Source: Pelomonas sp051857475 (GTDB lineage Bacteria > Pseudomonadota > Gammaproteobacteria > Burkholderiales > Burkholderiaceae_C). From it: a stretch of 64,000 nucleotides of DNA. The notes below the pieces were generated by a model. It was given only the letters and a program-made list of their open reading frames with translations, made no database searches and had not been told where the DNA came from. The translations under genes and the position numbers were made by a program. The stretch is from NCBI RefSeq assembly GCF_051857475.1, contig NZ_JBPZGZ010000004.1, positions 248,001 to 312,000 of the forward strand. The letters are read 5' to 3'. Positions within the stretch are counted from its first letter, which is position 1. Each line of letters begins with the position of its first letter. Positions 49,949-59,735 of this stretch are shown piece by piece.

Positions 49949-52162
49949 CTATTGCTCCGATGAACCCTTGGTCAGCAGGGCCTTGACCACCACCGGACGG
50001 GCGGGCGAAGCGCTCGCGGTCATCTGCGACTTGCCTTCCTTCAACGCCACGCTGTCGGACACGATGTTGACGGCCTCGTTCAGGAGGACGTCGTTGACGG
50101 CTTCCCGGGTCTTCTGCGCGGCCAGATCCTTGCCGAGCTTGCGTTCGTTGAACTGCAAGCCATCGTCTGCCAGGGCGTTTTCCGCGCCGGGTTCCGAGCC
50201 CGTTTCGGCGGTGCCCAGCATGGCAGTCAGGCGCTTTTGCAAAGCGGCGCGTTCCTTGCGCCGAACCGCTTCGTTGAGTGAAATCACATTGTTCTTGCGC
50301 TGGTCCTGTGCCTTTGCCACGTCCTCCAGCAGGCCCTGGTAGTCACGATCGCGCTGAACACGGCTCTCGTGCCACGCCAGCAGGCGCGGCAGCTGTGTCG
50401 TCACGTCGCCCACAGCCGCGTAATCGACCGCCTTGATGCGGGTCCAAGGCAGGGCGTTGCCGTAGCTCGACTCACCGAACTGGGTCTCATCGCCGCTTGC
50501 CGGGTAGCGGATGTCCGGCGTCACGCCACGCAGCTGCGTCGTCCCACCGTTCACCCGGAAAAACTGCGCGATGGTCATTTTCAGGTCGCCGAGCACCGGC
50601 GTGGCGCTCTTGGCGAGCCTGTCGAGGCTGGCCACGGTCTGGACCGTGCCCTTGCCGAAGCTGGGCTCGCCGATGACCAGGCCGCGACCGTAGTCCTGCA
50701 CCGCCGCCGCGAAGATTTCCGACGCTGAAGCCGACCCCCTGTTGATCAACACGCCCAACGGGCCGTTCCAGGCCTGGCCGGTATCGGTGTTGGTCGCCAC
50801 GGTGATGTCGCCCTTGGCATCGCGTGTCTGGACCACCGGCACCTTGCCAACGAACAAGCCCGTCAGCTCCACCGCTTCGCGCAGCGAGCCTCCGCCGTTG
50901 TTGCGCAGGTCCACCAACACGCCCTCCACCTTCTGGGCTTTCAAGTCGAGCAGCAGCTTGGCCACGTCGCGCGACGCGCTGCGGTAGTCCTTGTCGCCCT
51001 TTTGCATCGCCGCGACATCCTCGTAGAACGAGGGCAGGGTGATCACGCCGACCAGGCGCTTGCCCTCGCCGGTCGTCACCGAATAGACCTTGGCCTTGGC
51101 CGCGCTGTCCTGCATCGTGATGGTTTTGCGGACCAGGGCCAAGGTCTTGATGGGTGCGTCGGCGCCGCTGTCGGCCGGCTGGATGTCCAGCCGGACCGTC
51201 GAAGCCGTCGTACCGCGAATCAAGGCCACCGCATCGTCCAGGCGCCAGCCGACGATGTCCTCCATCGGGCCCGTCGCGCCTTGCCCGACGCCCACGATGC
51301 GGTCGCCCACCTTCAGTTGCCCAGACACGAGGGCGGGCCCGCCCGCCACCAGTTCCCGGATGGTGATGTAGCCGTCGATCTCGGTCAAAACCGCGCCAAT
51401 ACCCACCAGCGACAGCCGCATCGCGATGTCGAAGTTCTCTGCGGCGCGTGGCCTCAGGTAGTTGGTATGGGGCTCGATCGCCATCGTGTAGGCGTTCATG
51501 AAGGCCTGGAAGGCGTCGGCGCTGGAGATCTTGCCCAGGCGCCTGGCGGCGCTGTCGTAACGCTTGTCGAGCACCTTCCTGATGGCCGCGTCGTCCTGGC
51601 CCGCGAGCTTGAGCCGCAACCAATCGTTCTTGACGCGCTTGCGCCAGAGGTCGAGCGACTCGGCTTCAGTCGCCGGCCAGGGCTGGTCCTTGCGATCGAT
51701 CATCAGCGTCTCGTCGCGCTCGAAGTCGAAGCCCTTGGGCAGCAGGCTGCGGGCAAAAGCCATTCGCTCGACCGCCCGGCGCTCGTACAGGTTGAAGATC
51801 GCGAACGGCGCGTGCAGGTCCTCGGTCAGGATGGCATCGTCAAGCCGGGTGCGGTCGACGGCGAGCCGGTCGACGTCGGACTGCAGGAAGTACAGCTTCT
51901 CCGGATCCAGCGACTTCAGGTACTGGTCGAACACCTTGCCCGACAAGGCATCGTCTAGCGGGATGGACTTGTAGTGGTAGCGCGAGAGCACTTCCGCAGC
52001 CAGGCGAGCCGCCTTGGCCTCCTGGACTTCCGGCTTCAGCAGTGGCGGGTAGGCAAGCTCCGCATCCGCCTTGGCAACCTGCATTGCGGCCGCCATGGCC
52101 AGCACGAACCCGATCAGCTTGTATCCCAATCTCACTCCACGGTTGGACGACCCAATGAACAT
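49949..52162 (-). CDS. prc: periplasmic tail-specific protease Prc/Tsp
   Basis: A 737-residue carboxy-terminal processing protease with signal peptide about 1-36 (LIGFVLAMAAAMQVAKA). The long N-terminal domain is followed by a PDZ domain (GIGAVLTEIDGYITIRELVAGGPA), then the catalytic part: Ser in GSASASE, Asp in QDYG 11 residues later and Lys in FGKGT 25 residues later, the same spacing as Ser430, Asp441 and Lys455 of E. coli Tsp. The C-terminal helical extension fits Prc (682 residues in E. coli) rather than short CtpA. It trims periplasmic proteins and cell-wall hydrolase partners. The ATG at 52162 is preferred; a TTG at 52195 adds 11 atypical residues. Confidence 0.92.
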   Translation of the reverse strand: MFIGSSNRGVRLGYKLIGFVLAMAAAMQVAKADAELAYPPLLKPEVQEAKAARLAAEVLSRYHYKSIPLDDALSGKVFDQYLKSLDPEKLYFLQSDVDRLAVDRTRLDDAILTEDLHAPFAIFNLYERRAVERMAFARSLLPKGFDFERDETLMIDRKDQPWPATEAESLDLWRKRVKNDWLRLKLAGQDDAAIRKVLDKRYDSAARRLGKISSADAFQAFMNAYTMAIEPHTNYLRPRAAENFDIAMRLSLVGIGAVLTEIDGYITIRELVAGGPALVSGQLKVGDRIVGVGQGATGPMEDIVGWRLDDAVALIRGTTASTVRLDIQPADSGADAPIKTLALVRKTITMQDSAAKAKVYSVTTGEGKRLVGVITLPSFYEDVAAMQKGDKDYRSASRDVAKLLLDLKAQKVEGVLVDLRNNGGGSLREAVELTGLFVGKVPVVQTRDAKGDITVATNTDTGQAWNGPLGVLINRGSASASEIFAAAVQDYGRGLVIGEPSFGKGTVQTVASLDRLAKSATPVLGDLKMTIAQFFRVNGGTTQLRGVTPDIRYPASGDETQFGESSYGNALPWTRIKAVDYAAVGDVTTQLPRLLAWHESRVQRDRDYQGLLEDVAKAQDQRKNNVISLNEAVRRKERAALQKRLTAMLGTAETGSEPGAENALADDGLQFNERKLGKDLAAQKTREAVNDVLLNEAVNIVSDSVALKEGKSQMTASASPARPVVVKALLTKGSSEQ

Positions 52163-52216
52163 GGGCAGGCGTGGATGGTGCCATGTCACGAGCAAGGGCT
52201 GCTGCCCGACTGTGAA

Positions 52217-53689
52217 TCAACCTGTCAGATGACTGCGATGTGAGCCGAATTCCCGGGCCATCCGGTTCAGCCGGTCTCTGGCCTGGGCCGCCGTGATGGC
52301 CTGCGGCGCCGCACGCAGCTCGGCCGGGAAACGGCCCATGCCGGCGAACAGGCAGTACCAGGACGGGCGCAGATACATCAGTCCGGCGCCGTGGCGCTCC
52401 AGTTCAGCCTCGAAATCGCCGCCGCGGTCCCACACGTCGAGCAGGCTGATGAGGCGCTCCGAGATGTTGCGATTGGCGCGGTTGGCTCGCCAGTAATCGG
52501 TGTCGCGCCGCGTGTTGAGCTGGTAGTGGGCGACGACATAGTCGCGCACGCCTTCGAACATCGCGTTGATGCGCTCGTTGTAGGCCGCCTGCCGGCCGCG
52601 GCCAAAGCCATCGCTCTCGAGCACGGCGATGAACTGCTCGACGCTGAGCTGGATCAGCATCAGCGCCGTGGCTTCCAGCGGCTCGATGAAGCCTTGCGAG
52701 AGGCCGATGGCCACGCAGTTCTGCCGCCAATGCTGCTTGACGCGGCCGACGCGCATGCGCAGCCGCCGCGCCTCCACGCCAGCGGCTGCGGGGCCGAGGT
52801 GTTCGCGCAACTCGCGCTCGGCCTCGTCGTCGCTGACGAAGTCGGAGCTGTAGACGTAGCCATTGCCATAGCGCGCTGTCAGCGGAATGCGCCAGGCCCA
52901 GCCATGGCGCAGAGCCGTGGACACGGTCTCCGGCGGAATGTCCTCGCCGTCGACCAGCGGCGTCGGCATGGCGATGGCGCGGTCGTTGAAGAGGTTGTCG
53001 CGATAGGGGTGGAAAGGCTCGCCCAGGGTCTCGGTGATGAGCAGGCCCTTGAAGCCGCTGCAGTCGACGAAGAGATCAGCCGCGACGCGCGTGCCGGTCT
53101 TCAGGTGCACGGCGGTGATATCGCCGTTCTCGTGCTGCTCGACGCGAGCCACCGTGTCGACGACATGGCGCACGCCCAGGCCGATGGCATGCGTGCGCAG
53201 GAAGCTGCCGAGCCGGCCGGCGTCGAAGTGGTAGGCGTAGTCCATGCCCGGCCCGTCTGGCGCCCGGCGTTGTCGCGCCAGCTCGGCCGCGAGGAAGAAG
53301 TCCTGCGGGTTGGCGTCCGCCGCCTGGCCGCGGCGGCGCAGGCAGGCATTGGTGAAGAACTGGTTGCCCAGTTCGCGGTCCGCCTCGTTGAAGAAGGGGT
53401 GGACATAGCTCTCGTAGCCCGCCACCTCGCTCCAGCCGGGGAAGCGGATGCCGGCCTTGTAGGTTGCATCGCAGGCCGGCATCCAGTCGCGCTCGGCAAT
53501 GCCCAGTGTGCGGAAGAAGTGGCGCATGAAGGGCGTCGAGCCCTCGCCGACGCCGACGGTGCCAATGTCGGCCGACTCAATCAAGGTGACCTCGACGCCG
53601 AACCTGGCCCAGTGGTGGCGCAGCAGATTGGCCGTCATCCAGCCGGCGGTGCCGCCGCCGACGATGGTGATGTGCTGCGGAGGGTTCAT
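52217..53689 (-). CDS. tryptophan-halogenase family flavoprotein, second copy
   Basis: A 490-residue flavin-dependent halogenase homologue. ITIVGGGTAGWMTANLLRHH is the FAD loop, a Lys in ATYKAGIRF matches the catalytic position, and WAWRIPL the WxWxIP motif. Identity to the copy at 23402 is clear only at motifs, so they are old paralogues. Its ATG overlaps the stop of the histidine kinase gene by four bases, tying expression to the sensor module. Whether it halogenates anything is unknown; the acceptor could be a free indole or a surface or matrix compound. Confidence 0.87.
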   Translation of the reverse strand: MNPPQHITIVGGGTAGWMTANLLRHHWARFGVEVTLIESADIGTVGVGEGSTPFMRHFFRTLGIAERDWMPACDATYKAGIRFPGWSEVAGYESYVHPFFNEADRELGNQFFTNACLRRRGQAADANPQDFFLAAELARQRRAPDGPGMDYAYHFDAGRLGSFLRTHAIGLGVRHVVDTVARVEQHENGDITAVHLKTGTRVAADLFVDCSGFKGLLITETLGEPFHPYRDNLFNDRAIAMPTPLVDGEDIPPETVSTALRHGWAWRIPLTARYGNGYVYSSDFVSDDEAERELREHLGPAAAGVEARRLRMRVGRVKQHWRQNCVAIGLSQGFIEPLEATALMLIQLSVEQFIAVLESDGFGRGRQAAYNERINAMFEGVRDYVVAHYQLNTRRDTDYWRANRANRNISERLISLLDVWDRGGDFEAELERHGAGLMYLRPSWYCLFAGMGRFPAELRAAPQAITAAQARDRLNRMAREFGSHRSHLTG

Positions 53690-55215
53690 GCTGCCGGCAG
53701 CGCCAGGCGAACTTCAAAGCCGCCGTCGGGATGGTTGCGAAACCGAACGGAGCCGCCATGGTCGGCCACGATCTCGCGCACGATGGACAGGCCCAGGCCC
53801 AGGCCTTCCTTGCGCATGGCAGCACCGTGATCCAGGCGGGTGTAGGGCTGGCCGAGCTTGGCCAGGGCGCCCTCGGGGACGCCGGGACCGTGGTCGCGTA
53901 CGGTCACCAGCACCTGGCCCTTTTCATCGCTGCCCATACTCACCTGCACGGGCTGCTCGCCCTCGCCATAGAACATCGCGTTGTCCAGCAGATTGCCGAT
54001 GGCGCGCTTCAGGGCCAGGGGCTTGCCGAAGACGGTCAGCGCCTGGCTCTGCAGCTCGATCTTGTGCCCGCCCATGCGCGCATCGCGCACCATCTTCTGC
54101 AACACGAGGTCGATGCGCAGCGGCGCGCGGTTCTCGTGGATGTCGGTGTCCTTGACGATCTGCAGCGCCGTCTTGACCATCATGTCCAGCTCGTCGAGAT
54201 CCTCGTGGAATTCGTCCTGCACGGCGGTGTCGTCCAGCAGCTCGCTGCGCAGGCGCAGCCGCGTGATGGGCGTGCGCAGGTCGTGGGAGATGGACGCGAA
54301 CAGCCGTTCGCGGTCGCCGATGTAGCGGCGGATGCGTTCCTGCATGTCGTTGAAGGCCTCGATGGCCTGGCGCACCTCGTGCGTGCCGGACACACGCAGC
54401 GGCTTCGGCGCGACGCGCCGGCCCACGCGCGCGGCCGCCTGGCTCAGGCCCGCCAGCGGCCGCGTGATGGCGCGCACGCCGATCAGCGTCAGCAGCACGG
54501 CCAGGCCCAGGGCCAGCAGCTGCGGCGTCAGGCGCTGCCAGGTGAAGAACTCCAGCTGCTCCAGGAAATAGGGGTCGGGCAGGGTGCTGCTCAGGTACAG
54601 CCACTGGCCCGGCTCGGTCTCGGCCTGGATGACGAGAAAGGGCGCCGGGCGCTCGGCCGCGATCAGCGAGGGCTCGACCCAGCTCTCTGGCAGATCGCTC
54701 AACAGCGCGCCGCCGGGCGATACGGCCAGGCCGATCGGCGAGGCCAGCACCACGCGCACCGGGGTCCCTTTTTGAAATTTAGGCAACTGGGCTGCCAGCT
54801 CCTGCGTGACCTGCTGCTCCAGCATGCGGGCCATGGGCTGGTCGGCCAGCGGCGTGACCGTGACGGCCGCGTTGTTGAAGAAGACCAGGAAGCGCGTGCC
54901 GCCCATGGTGCGCAGTTGCTCGATGAGCAGGGGCCGGTAGGCCGCGGGCAGCTCGCGCAGGGCGCGCACCGCGCCCATGGCGCCGCTGGCCACATGGTGG
55001 GCGGCCAGTTCGGTCTGGCGGCGCACGCGCTGCTCGATCTGGCTGTACCAGAGCAGGTTGACGACGAGCTGCACCAGGGCCAGGCCGCCCAGCATGGCCA
55101 GCACGAAGCGGCCCTGCAGGCTGTCGAAGAGAAAGCTGCTGGCGCGTTGCCACCAACTGCGTGCCGGTGCGGGAGGGCCGTCAAAGGCGACGGCCTCGGC
55201 CGTGTCAGAGGGCAT
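53686..55215 (-). CDS. sensor histidine kinase
   Basis: A 509-residue inner-membrane kinase partner of the OmpR regulator upstream. Helix 1 is near 26-48, a periplasmic sensor domain follows to about 220, then helix 2, HAMP (RAITRPLAGLSQAAARVGR), the dimerisation helix with the phosphorylated His in SISHDLRTPITRLRLRSEL, and the ATPase with N box NLLDNAMFYGE, DHGPGVPEG and GLGLGLSIVREI. The ATG at 55215 overlaps the regulator gene by 11 bases. The organisation resembles EnvZ/CpxA-like kinases. The receptor gene in the same operon suggests that a sugar-bound binding protein touches the periplasmic domain. Confidence 0.9.
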   Translation of the reverse strand: MPSDTAEAVAFDGPPAPARSWWQRASSFLFDSLQGRFVLAMLGGLALVQLVVNLLWYSQIEQRVRRQTELAAHHVASGAMGAVRALRELPAAYRPLLIEQLRTMGGTRFLVFFNNAAVTVTPLADQPMARMLEQQVTQELAAQLPKFQKGTPVRVVLASPIGLAVSPGGALLSDLPESWVEPSLIAAERPAPFLVIQAETEPGQWLYLSSTLPDPYFLEQLEFFTWQRLTPQLLALGLAVLLTLIGVRAITRPLAGLSQAAARVGRRVAPKPLRVSGTHEVRQAIEAFNDMQERIRRYIGDRERLFASISHDLRTPITRLRLRSELLDDTAVQDEFHEDLDELDMMVKTALQIVKDTDIHENRAPLRIDLVLQKMVRDARMGGHKIELQSQALTVFGKPLALKRAIGNLLDNAMFYGEGEQPVQVSMGSDEKGQVLVTVRDHGPGVPEGALAKLGQPYTRLDHGAAMRKEGLGLGLSIVREIVADHGGSVRFRNHPDGGFEVRLALPAA

Positions 55216-55924
55216 GCCTTGGGGTGACGGTGGTCGCAAACACGTAGCCCGAGCCCCGCACCGTCTTGATCAGCGCCGGCTGCTTGCCGTCGTCTTGCAG
55301 GCGCTGGCGCAGGCGGCTGACCTGCACGTCCAGGGACCGGTCCAGCGGCCCCAGGTCGCGCCCACGCGTGACCTCGGCGAGGCGGCTTCGGTCCAGCACC
55401 TCGCCGGGGTGTTCGACGAGGAGCTTGAGCAACTGGAAGTCCATGCCCGACAGCGCCGTGGCCGTGCCGTCGGGGTCGATGAGGCTGCGCTCCAGCAGGT
55501 CCAGGGTGTAGCCGTTGAAGGCGTAGTAGCGCGGCTCCTTGGGCTTCTCCTGGCCGGTGCGGCGCGTGATGGCCTTGATGCGGGCCAGCAGCTCGCGCGG
55601 GTTGAAGGGCTTGCCGAGATAGTCGTCGGCGCCCAGCTCCAGGCCGACGATGCGATCGGTCTCGTCGGCGCTGGCCGTCAACATGATGACGGGCACCTCG
55701 GAGCGGCGGCGCACCGACTGGCACAGCGTGAAGCCTTCGGTGTCGGGCAGCATCACGTCGAGGATGCACAGGCTGATCTCGTCGCGATGGCGTTCGAACT
55801 CGGCCATGAAGCTGGCGCCGTCATGGGCCAGCAGCACCTCGTACTGGTTCTTCTCGAGATAGGTCTTGAGCAGGCTGCGGATTTTCTGGTCGTCGTCGAC
55901 GATCAGGATCTTGCGCGGGGTCAT
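55205..55924 (-). CDS. OmpR-family response regulator
   Basis: A 239-residue two-domain regulator. Receiver: acidic pair in ILIVDDD, phospho-Asp in CILDVMLPD, Thr in MLTASAD and Lys in YLGKPF. The C-terminal winged helix is OmpR-type (LLKLLVEHPGEVLDRSRLAE, SLDVQVSRLRQRLQ, KTVRGSGYVF). It starts with ATGA overlap on the sugar-binding protein gene and overlaps the kinase gene, so the module is one transcription unit. Targets are unknown but may include the operon itself and TonB receptors. Confidence 0.94.
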   Translation of the reverse strand: MTPRKILIVDDDQKIRSLLKTYLEKNQYEVLLAHDGASFMAEFERHRDEISLCILDVMLPDTEGFTLCQSVRRRSEVPVIMLTASADETDRIVGLELGADDYLGKPFNPRELLARIKAITRRTGQEKPKEPRYYAFNGYTLDLLERSLIDPDGTATALSGMDFQLLKLLVEHPGEVLDRSRLAEVTRGRDLGPLDRSLDVQVSRLRQRLQDDGKQPALIKTVRGSGYVFATTVTPRHAL

Positions 55925-57237
55925 GGGGCGGAGGCTTTCTTGGGAGCGAGGGCGCGCAGCAGGCCTTGCAGCTTGCGCTGCGCGGCGGCCGGCGTCTGGC
56001 TCGGGTCCAGCGCAAAGCGGTGGACGGTTTCGATGATGGCGTTCTTGCCGACCTCGCCAAAGGCCATGCGGTGCACGAGGCTGGGCACGCGCGGCGTGCT
56101 GGGGTTGGCGAAGAGGTGGAAGGACGCCTGGGCGCAGGGGTCGAGCTCATCCACCGGCACGTCGCGGCGCACGGGGATGGAGCCCTTGATGCGGTTGTAG
56201 CCCAGCTGCAGCGTGGCGCTGCCGAGCAGTTCGGCCATCTTTTCCTGGTCGGCCTGGCTGCCGCCGTTGCCGGCCAGCATGGCCAGGGTGTCGATGCTGT
56301 AGAGATGGGCCTGGGCGGTGCCGGGCACGGCCTTGCAGGTGAAGTCGCGTTCGCCTTCCAGCCCCTGGGCGCCGAGTTCGCCGCGGGCCCAGTCGCCCAT
56401 GATGAGCATGGCGGCGCGCTCGTTGGCGAAGTCGGCCACGACATCGGTCCAGGGCCGCTCGCCAGGGGCGACGCCACTCGCCGGCAGGGCCAGATTGCGC
56501 CAGTTGCGCAGCCGCTTCAGCGCGCGCTCCAGCGCCGGGTCGTCGAAGGCGCTGAGGTCGCGCTGCTCCAGCATGCGGCGGTACAGGGCCGGGCCGGCCT
56601 CGCTGAGCAGCATGGCTTCGAAGACGGTGGCGACCTGCCAGGGCTCGTCGCTGAAGGCCACCGGCGTGATGCCGGCCGCGCGCAGCTTGACTGCGGCGCG
56701 CTCCAGGCCGTCCCAGTCGTTGGGCGGCTCGATGCCGATGCGCTTGAACAGCGCCTTGTTCAGGTAGAGGTTGTTGATGCGCTGGATGCCCAGCGGCGCG
56801 GCGACGATGTGGCCGCGCACCGTCACCTGCGCCATGACCTGGGGAAACATGACCTTGGCCCAGTTGCGCTTGGCCGCCACGCCGTCGAGCTCCAGCAGCA
56901 GGCCCATGTCGGCCCATTCGTTCATGGAGGCGCCATTGAGCTGGGCGACCTTGGGTGCCATGCGACGCAGGATGCGTTCGTTCAGCACCTTGATGGCGGG
57001 GCCGCCACCGCCGCCGGCGACGGCGCCATCCACCCACTTCAGGCCGTTCTCGGCCATGCGCGCGGCGACATGGTTGGCGGCGGCGCGTTCGCTGGCCGAC
57101 GTCCACCAATGCAGCACATTGAGCTCACCGCTGCCTTCCGGCGCCGGTGTGGTCGCGGGCACGGTCGCAGCGGGGCCGGCCGCCATGGCCGCGCAACTCC
57201 AGGGCAACACCGCCGACGCCAGCAACATGCGGAGCAT
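55921..57237 (-). CDS. periplasmic sugar-binding protein linked to a two-component system
   Basis: A 438-residue extracellular solute-binding protein (family 1, sugar type). The signal peptide is about 1-22 (LLASAVLPWSCAAMA), followed by ELNVLHWWTSASERAAANH at the mature start; GIQRINNLYLNKALFKRIG, TPVAFSDEPW and LGYNRIKGSIPVRRDVPVD are typical of the sugar (CUT1) class. No permease or ATPase gene is adjacent. Instead it shares an operon with an OmpR regulator and kinase, so it likely serves as a sugar sensor rather than a transporter. The ATG at 57237 was selected because the signal peptide begins there; the ribosome site is weak. Ligand unknown. Confidence 0.85.
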   Translation of the reverse strand: MLRMLLASAVLPWSCAAMAAGPAATVPATTPAPEGSGELNVLHWWTSASERAAANHVAARMAENGLKWVDGAVAGGGGGPAIKVLNERILRRMAPKVAQLNGASMNEWADMGLLLELDGVAAKRNWAKVMFPQVMAQVTVRGHIVAAPLGIQRINNLYLNKALFKRIGIEPPNDWDGLERAAVKLRAAGITPVAFSDEPWQVATVFEAMLLSEAGPALYRRMLEQRDLSAFDDPALERALKRLRNWRNLALPASGVAPGERPWTDVVADFANERAAMLIMGDWARGELGAQGLEGERDFTCKAVPGTAQAHLYSIDTLAMLAGNGGSQADQEKMAELLGSATLQLGYNRIKGSIPVRRDVPVDELDPCAQASFHLFANPSTPRVPSLVHRMAFGEVGKNAIIETVHRFALDPSQTPAAAQRKLQGLLRALAPKKASAP

Positions 57238-57377
57238 CTTGCGGGCGGCCCGGCGGCGCCAGCCTTGCGTTGTGTACGACTTCTGTAATGTTGTGTGACT
57301 CAAGGACAACCGCCACCTGCCGGGAGGCGGAGATTGTCTGGTTCGGCGTTGCAAATAGCGATTGGGGCTTACCGTGA

Positions 57378-59735
57378 TCAGTTGTAAGCCAGAGCGTGAG
57401 CAGCTGGAATTCGAAGGGCGCGACGCGCGGGCAGGGCGCAGGCGATCAGCGAGATCAAAGCCATCAATCCGAGCCAACCAAACGCAGTTGCCGCGCTTGG
57501 TATCAGCCGCCACGGCACGCTGAACATGATGCGCCCGAAGGCCACTTGCAGCAGGGCGCTGAGGGGCAGGGCCAGGGGCAGCGAGGCCAGCCAGGCGAGC
57601 CCGACCAGGGTCAGGCCTTCGACCTGCACCATGGCGAGGATGGCGCCGTCGCGCGCGCCGATGGCGCGCAGAACACCGATCTCGCGGCGCCGCTCCAGCA
57701 CGGCCAGGCCCATGGTCGAGGCCAGGCCCATGGCGCCGACGGCGATCATGACGATGCCCATCGCGCCGAGGAAGTCCACCACCATCAGCAGATGGTCCTC
57801 GACGACACGCCGGTTCTCGGCCTGGGACTGGCTGGCGGCGATGACTATGCCGGCCTCGGTGAAGGCCTCCCGCAGTTGCCGCACGGCGTCGAGCAGGGCA
57901 ATGGGCGAGTCGGGACGGTCCAGCCTCAGCACCAGGCTAGTGGCGAGGTCGTTGCCGGCCAGCGAATCGAGCGCGGCGCGTGAGGTGTAGGCGAGGGCCT
58001 GTGGACCCGCGTCGACGAGGCCAACGATGGTCCAGTCGCGGTCAGCGATGCGGTGTTGGCTGCCGACCGTGAGTGCGGGTTGCTGCCGCTGCAGCAGGCG
58101 GCTGACGACGAGCTCTTGCGCCGTGCCGTCGGCCAGCCAACGGCCCTCGATCAGGCGTGGCTGCAGCAACTGGCCCGCGGCGGGCACGCCCAGCAAGGTC
58201 AAGGGCTCGCTGCCCAGGGCCGTGCGCAAGCCGCGCCAGGCCTCGGCGCCGGCGACGCCGGGTACGTCGCGCGCCAAGGCTTCCAGCTTCGCCGCCGCCT
58301 GCGGCGCGCTGACACGCACCTGCACCTGGTAGCGCTGGGCGCTGAAGAGGTCGTCCACCGAGCCGCGCACGGCGCTGCGCAGATTGGCCGCGCCGAGATA
58401 TACCGCGCCACCGGCGGCGAGAGCCAGCACGGTCAGCAGCATGCGCTGGCGGCGGCGGAAGGCATTGCCCACCGACAGCAGCAGCGGTCGCGCCCAGCCA
58501 CCCAGCAGCGGCACCAGTCTGGCAGCGAAGGCGCCGCGCTGCAGGCTCAGCGCCCGGCCTTCGCGGGTGATGCCGATATCGCGCAAGGCTTCGCCGACCG
58601 ACCGGCGCAGGGCCGCACGCACGGGCATGGCGGCGGCAGCCAGCGGCAGGGCGAGGCCGACGGCAAGCTGCAGCGCAACGGCCCACGCGGGCGTCGCGAT
58701 GCCATCGAGCGGGAAGTTCAGCAGCTCGGCCTTCAGCCCGCCGTAGATGCGGCCCAGCCACAAGGCGGCCGGCAGGGCGATGAGGGAGGCCAGCAGGCCA
58801 AGGAGGCCGGCCTGGGCCAGCACCATGGCGGCGATCTGGCGCGGCGAGCCGCCCAGCACCTTCATGACCGCGATCTCGCGCGTCTGGCCGGCCAGCATGG
58901 CGCTGACGAGGTTGACGACAAGAAAGCCGCACGCCAGCAGGGCCAGCAGACCGAAGGCGCCTTGCGTCATCAGCAGCGAGTCCATCTGCGCGGCATGGAT
59001 GTGCTGGCCGGGCTCGGGCACGTCAACGCCCTTGACCGTGTAGCCGGCGGCAACCAGCTTGTCCTTCAGGGCGTCGACGCCGCGGCGCACCTCGGCGCGG
59101 GTCGGGTGCTCGTCGCGCATGCGCACCTGCAGCTCGTTGAAGCCGGGCGGTGCGCCCAGCCGCGTCAACATGGCTTCGCTGCCGTAGAGGTAGACGAGGT
59201 TCTCCATCCAGCCCGGCGCCTGGCTGACATCGCGCACCAGGCCGCGGATGTCCACCGACTGCGTATCGGCGCCGGCCAGCTTGAGGGAGACGGGTTCGCC
59301 GACGCTGGCGCCGGAAAAGTCCAGCGACGAGCGTTCGATCCACAGGCCTTCTTCAGCGGGCGGCCATGCGGTGGATTCGTTGCGCAGGCGTGCGATGTCG
59401 TGCCGCTGGAAGTCGTCCAGCGACACGACGACGGCGTTGCGCCCGCGGCCATTGGCCTGCACGGCGGCCATCACGCTGCGCCGCAGCCGTGCGGCCGCGA
59501 CGTCGGGCTGGGCCTGGGCGATGGACAGGGCCGGGGCATCGGCGCGGTCCAGCACCAGCGTGGCCGAGACTGGCAGGCTGGCGCGGTAGCCGAGGTCGGT
59601 GGCGCGTTCGACCAGGGCCCAGGCATTCAGGATGGTGCCGGCGGCCATCAGGCCCAGGGCCACGGCCAGCACGACCAGAACGCTGCGTGCGCGGTGCTGC
59701 CAGAGGTCACGCCAGCTCTTCAGTGCCCTAAGCAT
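57378..59735 (-). CDS. ABC transporter permease, FtsX/LolC-like two-domain
   Basis: A 785-residue inner-membrane protein with two FtsX-like units, about eight helices. Helix 1 is near residues 18-35, then a large periplasmic domain, a membrane block near 290-420 (FGLLALLACGFLVVNLVSAML, IAVMKVLGGSPRQI), a second periplasmic domain and a final block with GLAVLERRREIGVLRAIGA near 690. The architecture matches the MacB/lipoprotein-release class of the LolD partner below. Its start overlaps the ATPase gene by 8 bases. Role: export or extraction of a lipoprotein, toxic compound or peptide; not identified. Confidence 0.88.
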   Translation of the reverse strand: MLRALKSWRDLWQHRARSVLVVLAVALGLMAAGTILNAWALVERATDLGYRASLPVSATLVLDRADAPALSIAQAQPDVAAARLRRSVMAAVQANGRGRNAVVVSLDDFQRHDIARLRNESTAWPPAEEGLWIERSSLDFSGASVGEPVSLKLAGADTQSVDIRGLVRDVSQAPGWMENLVYLYGSEAMLTRLGAPPGFNELQVRMRDEHPTRAEVRRGVDALKDKLVAAGYTVKGVDVPEPGQHIHAAQMDSLLMTQGAFGLLALLACGFLVVNLVSAMLAGQTREIAVMKVLGGSPRQIAAMVLAQAGLLGLLASLIALPAALWLGRIYGGLKAELLNFPLDGIATPAWAVALQLAVGLALPLAAAAMPVRAALRRSVGEALRDIGITREGRALSLQRGAFAARLVPLLGGWARPLLLSVGNAFRRRQRMLLTVLALAAGGAVYLGAANLRSAVRGSVDDLFSAQRYQVQVRVSAPQAAAKLEALARDVPGVAGAEAWRGLRTALGSEPLTLLGVPAAGQLLQPRLIEGRWLADGTAQELVVSRLLQRQQPALTVGSQHRIADRDWTIVGLVDAGPQALAYTSRAALDSLAGNDLATSLVLRLDRPDSPIALLDAVRQLREAFTEAGIVIAASQSQAENRRVVEDHLLMVVDFLGAMGIVMIAVGAMGLASTMGLAVLERRREIGVLRAIGARDGAILAMVQVEGLTLVGLAWLASLPLALPLSALLQVAFGRIMFSVPWRLIPSAATAFGWLGLMALISLIACALPARRALRIPAAHALAYN

